A stretch of 64,000 bases of DNA, from positions 16,252 through 80,251 of the forward strand of contig MU404199.1 of the NCBI GenBank assembly GCA_022695795.1. The letters are read 5' to 3'. This document shows positions 57,974-64,000 of this stretch, one piece after another. The notes under the pieces were generated by a model. That model was not told the origin of the DNA. It did no database searches and saw only the letters and a list, made by a program, of their open reading frames with translations. Both the position numbers and the translations under genes were made by a program. Position 1 is the stretch's first letter; each line of letters opens with the position of its first letter. Origin of the DNA: Biscogniauxia marginata (Eukaryota; Ascomycota; Sordariomycetes; Xylariales; Xylariaceae).

Positions 57974-60900
57974 ATGGGTGACAATATTGATTCCGACCAG
58001 CAGCCAGACCATCAGCTAGACCAGAAACCGGACCAGAAGCCGGACCAGAAGCCAGTCTCGCCAGTTAATGGCGAGAAGCGTGATGACGCCGAACCGCCTG
58101 TACCAAGGTACGTGGGTTTTGCTTTATTTATGCTTATTATCTGCTATTGATTTGCTTCACTGTCATCAACTCCCATTAGCCCAGTGCAATTTCTGGTTTC
58201 TATGCCATTTTTAGGGCGGTGATTTATTCCCGGACTATGGTATTGTGCATTCCCTCAGGCCTTTGTTCTCGATTTGTTTCCCTTCCACTGCATCACGATC
58301 TACCTGTGGAGTTTTCCAGGTGCCCATTTCGAATTTCGGAAAGGACATTTACTCTGTTGTGTTGTCTCCTAGGGCATACGAGTTACAGCTTTTTTATCCG
58401 CATCATCTCTGCTGATTGGTACAAGAACCAATCAATCTCTCCTACCATTCCAGTTTTCGCTTTCTCCCTTCAATACCTATGCAATCTCTATCATCTCACA
58501 ACTCACAACTCGTACCATCGTTCTTCCCCAAACCCAGTTCATTTGCCCCCAATAAGTTTGCCAACATTCCCATCCACCTTGACCTCCGACTATGGCGGGA
58601 CCAGGAAGTCGATACAACCTTCGACGGTAAGATCACATGACGCCCTCCGAACCCACCCCTGCACAAGTTCTATACCACACATTCTTCGAGTCTCGATTGA
58701 GTCCGTGTACTGCTATCATAAACTCGAATGACTAGTCGAGGTAAATGTTGCAGTCAAGATCTCGAGTCCCACGGCACTTACACAGTACACTTATCTACAT
58801 ATCAAGTCCCTTCCTCATTCCTTGTGGCTTATGCTCGGTCACTATCCAAAAAAACCACAGTCATCGCTGTTCCAGTCATGATTCACTTTTCATTCATTAT
58901 GATGTCCGATCTTTATAAGCAACTTCCCTGCCCAAGTCGCATTTCCTCCACGGCTTCTTTCCTGATTTGGTACTCCCTTCTACCATGCCGACTTGACGTA
59001 CCGGTCTATCTTCGTTCGATACCACATTAGGTGTCGATTGCAAGGCTCCCCCCTAGGACAAGTTGTCCTCGGCCATCAGTATACTATCTGCTCTACCACT
59101 CACTTGCTTCTAATTATCAACTCTGCCACCTGACAGTTATCAGACTGTCATGACACAGCATTATGTGTCTCTTGCCTGCTCCCATGGCCCCATTTTTCCT
59201 TTCTCGTTTTTACTACTTAGATGCAACTTTAGATGAATATCAGCTAACATCTCAAAGTCCTATTACTGCCCTCAAATCACCCAAGCGTCAGGACGATGAG
59301 GAGACAGCTAATGATGTGGACCTGAGTCCTCCACCCGATTCTAGTTCGGTATCTAGTGTCAACCCGGACATGCTGGGCGACGAGATAATTGTCGGCACTC
59401 GTGCAAACGGCAATAAAGCTTCGCCTCAGCGAGTCGTATCGGAGAGAGATGATGAAGAGGCTGCCGATAGTGAAGGCAATAAGCCTGCGACTCACTACCC
59501 CAAGCGCAAGCGCGCGTCCTTGTACGACGATCTGGGCGAAGACAAGATGGAGCCTGGCATAATTGAGGATGTAGAAGACGCGGAAGCTTCTCGACTAGGA
59601 GGAAAACAGCGTCACGGGCTTGCGGGTGCCAAAAACGTTGTTCTCGGCTATTGGCGCGACTCGCACGCCCCGACCGTGAAAGGAAAACATGCAGTTATTG
59701 GCTTCATGGATGTCCGAGATCGCCTTCGCACCCGAATTCAGAATGTGACGCGTGATGGGGTTTTGATCAACACCAGACTCTTCCCCGTCCCCCCCGGACC
59801 CGGTGGTAGCTGGGTCACCTTCGAGCGAGTCGTCTTTGAGCCTCACCTTGTTGGCCTCGACCACAATGAAATCAAAGAATATGTCAAGATTCGAACTCTT
59901 TCTCCCCCGGACCCTAGCCCTGAAGCTCGAGAGAAGGCGGAGCTGGCTGCTGTTGCTGAGGCACGAAGACGCCTCGAAGCTAATCCTCCTCCGGACACAG
60001 CCCAGCAACCGCCTATTGCTTATGGCCTTGAGATGCCCGAGATAAACCTCAATCGTCCTGAGGTGAAGCGTCGTCGCGTGGGCAGTGCAGTCGGAACTAT
60101 GGCGGAGCGTCCGGCACTGGTCCCCCAGCAACCACAAGCACAGACCCAGACACAGACACCAACGCAGACACCAACACAGGCACAGGCGCAGACACCGACA
60201 CCCGTCCCCCAACCTCAGCCTCAACTGCAACCTCTGGATAACCTTGCTGGCAAGCGACCTACTCGCATACTCGTTGGCTGCTGGGGTAAGTCTAGTGCTG
60301 AAGACCCTCGAGACAAGCACGCCGTTTACGGCATTCTCGGTGCGAATGATATGTTCCGCGTCAAGCTTGTGCGCGAGACAATGGATGGGCGCTTTCTTGA
60401 AGGAAACTTCCCTAATGGTGCTGGTGCCCTGTGGATCTCCTACGAGGATGTCGTCTTCCTACCCCATCTCACCAACCTCAGTCGACCCGAGATGAAGGAG
60501 TATGTTCGCGTTCGTCAGTTCCAGCTTGACAGTGGCGAGACAGAGGAGGACCGTGTCGCAAACGAGACCAAAGCAGTCTATGAGGCGCAAGCTCGTACCG
60601 CCGCGATCAACCGAGCACATGCTCCTGGGAATAACGAACTTGCTCTGCGCCAGTCCGTAGGCATTGAACGAGAACGAGACGACGGCCAAGACATTACCAA
60701 GTCCGAACCTCCTTCCGGAGGTCATGAATTGAGACATGCTCGCCGCGAAGTGCTACCTCGAAACGAAGGCCCGCCTCGCCTCTCGTTCCCCGAGGGTGAT
60801 GTTCGGCAAGGGAGCCGTCCTCCTAGCATCGATCCCCTGGAGCGTGTTCAAGGCCTTGCCACTCGCGAGGTCGCACGAATGGAGGCTGCTCAGCTACGAA

Positions 60901-61205
60901 ACGATCGACACGAGGCAAGCCGTGCCGCGGTCGTGCAGGCCGTAGATACCATGGAGTCCCGTCGACAGTTCCAGGAACACCGCGACCGAATGCAGCAGGT
61001 ATGGAATAACCAAGAACAGAACCGCATGCGGGCTGGTGTGGAGCGAGCTGGCTCAGATGACTCGAAGGTGCACATGGGCATAAAATATGAACGACGACAG
61101 AACGGTCCGTTTGTCGGCAAGCTTGTTAGCCAGGGTACCATTATCAGCATTGATGGTGAGGATTACGTGGAGTACCGCGTACTTACAAAGCCAACCTTCT
61201 TCTAG
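57974..61205 (+). CDS. Large protein with two copies of an unrecognised domain
   Basis: Proposed exons 57974-58107, 58538-58626 and 59221-61205 keep frame and give about 735 residues; the last exon is certain, the first two are tentative. The N-terminus has a DQKPDQKPDQKP repeat. Exon 3 encodes acidic and basic disordered parts, then two homologous blocks of about 85 residues separated by a Gln/Pro/Thr linker. The first runs from VVLGYWRDS (about residue 219) to EIKEYVKIR; the second from ILVGCWGKS to EMKEYVRVR. Both share the order GxW, KHAV, a glycine, D.R or MFRVK, DG, F, then W.(T/S)(F/Y)E.VVF.PHL. The C-terminus is charged. There is no signal peptide or membrane segment; a KRKR basic patch suggests nuclear location. 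I do not know the function. Confidence 0.8.
60139..60219. repeat. CAGACNCCNAC coding microsatellite (Q/T/P linker)
   Basis: Irregular hexanucleotide-like repeat coding for alternating Gln, Thr and Pro between the two homologous blocks. Confidence 0.75.
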
Positions 61206-63911
61206 AGCCTTTCGGCTCTTGATCATACGGCAGCACATTACAGCACATTGCAGCTCGGAATTCTCATGGATAGATTGTCCATCTCCCGATTGTTCTGGTT
61301 CAGCATCTCCTTCCCTTCTTGTTTCTTTGATTCGGTTTTTTTTTTCTGCATCGGAACGGTTTCATCGGCTGGCTTCACCGCCTCGGACCTCTACTCATTA
61401 TACCCCTTTTCCTTGTCTCTTCCACAGTCGACTACTTTGTTGCGTTTCTTTTCCATTCTACTCTATTTCACCACGATTCACTTCAACCGCAGATTCACTT
61501 CAACAGCACAAATTGACAAAGTGGATCCCACTCGATCAGTTTACTACAACGTTCGGCTATCCAACGAGGTTCTTTCCAAAGCAAAGCTTCCTACGATCAA
61601 ATTTCCACTGGAACTACGTCCAAGGAGCCGCACTTTGTTACGAACTGCAGAGGATTGAATCTTCGGGCTTGCTACCCACGCATCCAAATAAAGAAGTGGA
61701 AGTAATCCTATATACCAAGGATTCTCATCACATTCCCGCTTCGGATTGCATAAGCCTTGCCAAATAGATAGGTTCTGATCTATGTTGAATTCACTACGAA
61801 GACGCTAGGCAAGCAGGTTTTCATGTACGAATAAAAATCACGAACAGATGCGATGCTCTAGGCCTATTTGCTCGAGCCCACAAAATGTATGTTACTCTAT
61901 TTGGACGGCAGGGAGCGGAAGAGTGATCGAGGACAGGTGAACGTTGTTAAGTCCACCTTGAGATGACTCGTCTAGCTCAACTGTGACGATGAGAGGAAAA
62001 GGGTTGTTGTTCTGGAATCTCGGTCCCGCTACCTCTAGTATTCATCATTACGATGCAATACTCTTGGGGGGCTGAGTAAGACGGGATTAATACAGATCTG
62101 ATAAGAAACCTGCATATTTGACATGTTCTCCCCTCGTAGTGATTGATATTTAGTGTGGCCTGACGGGGTAGGTATGCCTGCCTGACATAAGACTATACCG
62201 CACTACATAGGTTTTTTTTCCCGATTATACATGAGATATGCGGGGGCCTACCTACCTACTGTCCGCAATTCCCTGCCTACTAGCAATTACTCGTCAACTA
62301 AACCTCAACCTCGTAGTTCAGCGCGTAGACTACTAGTCTTGAGATACTCTAGTTGTCGAGTACTAGGCTGATAAATTTACATATTCAGCTAGTACTTAGG
62401 TAATTATCTACATAATCGAACAGGCCTGCTTATATATAATGACGACAATGGTGGCCAGATGCTATGTATTATAATTATCTAACCCTAGTCAGCAATCCCT
62501 TGAATGCCTGTTTTCTGCGCTAGACGCGATGGCTATTTGTAAGCTTATGCCACGGCTAAGGATGCAAGATATTGGAATCAGATGGACGGATAAAATAGGG
62601 ATTAATTACATAGGAGAATAAGAATGGCTACCTGCATCTGCGTAGGGTACAGGGGTCCCATGGCCTTAGGCATTGCCTTATCTCTGAAAAGCTACAACAT
62701 CAGAACCCTATCTACGGACGAGACACAATGGGGAGAGCATACATGTTATGGATATATTGATAAATGAGGCCACTCGAAGTCAACATAAATTTCTTTCAAA
62801 GAAGAAAAGATGAAAAATAGCCCCCAAAAATAAGCCAATATCGTATCCTACGGAGCAGTAGCTGGATAACAATTAAGTGATGGCGTCAGCAATCGGCATC
62901 CCTCATGCTACCTATTACTCCCATTCCCTACCTGCGTTCACATATTGATCCGCATACAGTCTAGCCTGGGAATAGTAGGTATCGATTGCCTACAGAATAT
63001 TCCGAATTTACTCGGAGAGGGAGGAAGATAAAGAGATTAGAGCGTTTCTCTCCCCCACAGAAGCCCTTAGTGATGCGAAGTTCTTCTAGAGTCCCATCGT
63101 GCTGTTCCCATATGTCCCCTATGTCCCCTATCCATCAGCCCCGTGAACGATGATTATTCGCCTGCATGCGTCATCGCATGATTACAGACATACCCGCTCA
63201 GAAGTATCGTGATTGGTTTCATATTGCAATCTCATTATAAGAGGAGGTTGCAACTGTTTCTCCTATATTGCATTAGCAGCAGTAGGAGCACCGCTACCCT
63301 AAGGGCAAGTTCCTTAGACTGAAAATATTTTCCAAGCTCTTTACTAGTCCGATTGCCGATACTACATGGAACAGGAGCCTGCATACCTGCATGCCCATTA
63401 GCACGCAAATAACGAGGCCCATAGGACTGGGCCGGCGGGGTTTCAACGCAAGCACGCTGATCGTGGATTTCTTCCAGAACCGCACATTGCCAGGATGTTT
63501 TAAATCCTACTGTTAATTTATATAACTACTCATTAGTATTTCAGGGAATATCTAACGCGTTCTTAAGGTTATAGGGGAAGAATAAGGGCTATGGCCCCTA
63601 ACTCGCATCGGTCTTCTAAAACTATAATGATGAGTACTATACGCGCAAGTACGGCTACGACAAGTCGATAACGGCCATGGGGACAACAAACAGGGACATG
63701 GAGACTACCGAGGCGGTTAATCGCGGAGACGGTAGCGGCATATCAAGGAATGGCGACAAAACATACAAACGTGGTAACGACAGCGTTGAGGACGGCAAGG
63801 AATATAGAGTGGCCGTGTAATAAACGATAAAACAAATAATACGAGAACTAAATTTTGTTTTATCATAGCAATATCTAACGTCTTTGTGTCACTCACTAGA
63901 TGCCCTCGTGT
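61206..63911. other. Terminal intergenic region, no supported gene
   Basis: The first 550 bp is probably 3' untranslated sequence of the preceding gene. From 61800 onward I see only scattered short frames. A plus-strand frame at about 63617-63822 (ending SVEDGKEYRVAV) is open for 68 codons without a good start; it could be the end of an exon or chance. TAGGTA-type motifs occur at 62170 and 62250. Confidence 0.4.
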
Positions 63912-64000
63912 GGGGGGGGGGGGGGGGCGGGGCGGCGGGCCCCGCGCGGCGGGGCGGCGCGGCGGCGGCCGCCGGCCCCCCAGCGACCCGGGGCTATTGG
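63912..64000. other. Poly-G / GC-only tail, probable assembly artefact
   Basis: Sixteen G in a row, then about 70 bases almost without A or T, ending the window. Nothing else in the window resembles it. Such tails are typical of low-quality sequence at contig ends. Confidence 0.7.

Noticed and set aside
59595..60320. 241-codon minus-strand frame
   Set aside because: Antisense of the tandem-domain gene; its composition is dictated by the sense-strand repeats.
61087..61767. 226-codon plus-strand frame overlapping the end of the tandem-domain gene
   Set aside because: It overlaps the confirmed exon in another frame and continues into 3' untranslated sequence; Ser/Phe/Leu-rich without domains.

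Overview
The window is nuclear DNA of a filamentous ascomycete. Most genes carry several short introns (about 50-110 nt) with GTANGT donors, CTAAC-type branch points and YAG acceptors. The gene set is typical of Pezizomycotina, and an AT-rich block shows repeat-induced point mutation (RIP). Dispersed TAGGTACC/ACCTACCT motifs and the gene repertoire suggest a Sordariomycete, perhaps Xylariales; that lineage guess is inference. The far right end (63912-64000) is a poly-G, GC-only tail that looks like a contig-end artefact.

Left housekeeping arm (1-19 kb). It starts with a membrane-protein gene cut by the window edge and a weak hypothetical ORF. Then come a PAF-acetylhydrolase-like serine hydrolase, DNA polymerase delta small subunit (POLD4/Cdm1), a queuosine-nucleotide salvage hydrolase (QNG1/DUF2419), the SUMO E1 subunit UBA2, a FabG/OAR1-like 3-oxoacyl-ACP reductase (3' end 39 bp from UBA2), and an LCB3-type long-chain-base phosphate phosphatase. 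Splice structures were worked out by eye and keep frame throughout.

Accessory block (20.3-28.6 kb). This looks like a decaying specialised-metabolism cluster. It holds an aromatic prenyltransferase (DMATS family) with three in-frame stops and a lost splice acceptor, and a broken short-chain dehydrogenase divergent from it. Next are a 5'-truncated ornithine-cyclodeaminase-like gene, an intact aminoglycoside-phosphotransferase-like (APH) kinase, and two convergent UstYa-like (DUF3328) oxidase genes. One UstYa gene has a frameshifted start and a nonsense codon; the other has a 12-nt micro-exon and a late frameshift. The combination resembles fungal RiPP/cyclic-peptide or prenylated-alkaloid clusters, but no precursor peptide or NRPS is visible here.

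RIP island (about 29.5-38 kb). Very AT-rich. A fold-back element of about 436 bp sits at its left edge. The rest is a Ty3/gypsy retrotransposon on the minus strand, with reverse-transcriptase and integrase relics readable through stop codons that replace Gln and Trp. A younger, GC-richer 373-bp solo LTR with a 5-bp target duplication (CTACA) is nested in it.

Right arm (39-64 kb). It carries a DUF7918 protein, a PPIL3-type cyclophilin, an arrestin-like protein, an intron-containing tRNA-Leu(UAG), the tRNA-splicing endonuclease subunit SEN54 about 300 bp from that tRNA, a 7.8-kb gene desert, and a roughly 735-residue protein with two copies of an unrecognised domain. The last 2.8 kb has no recognisable gene.
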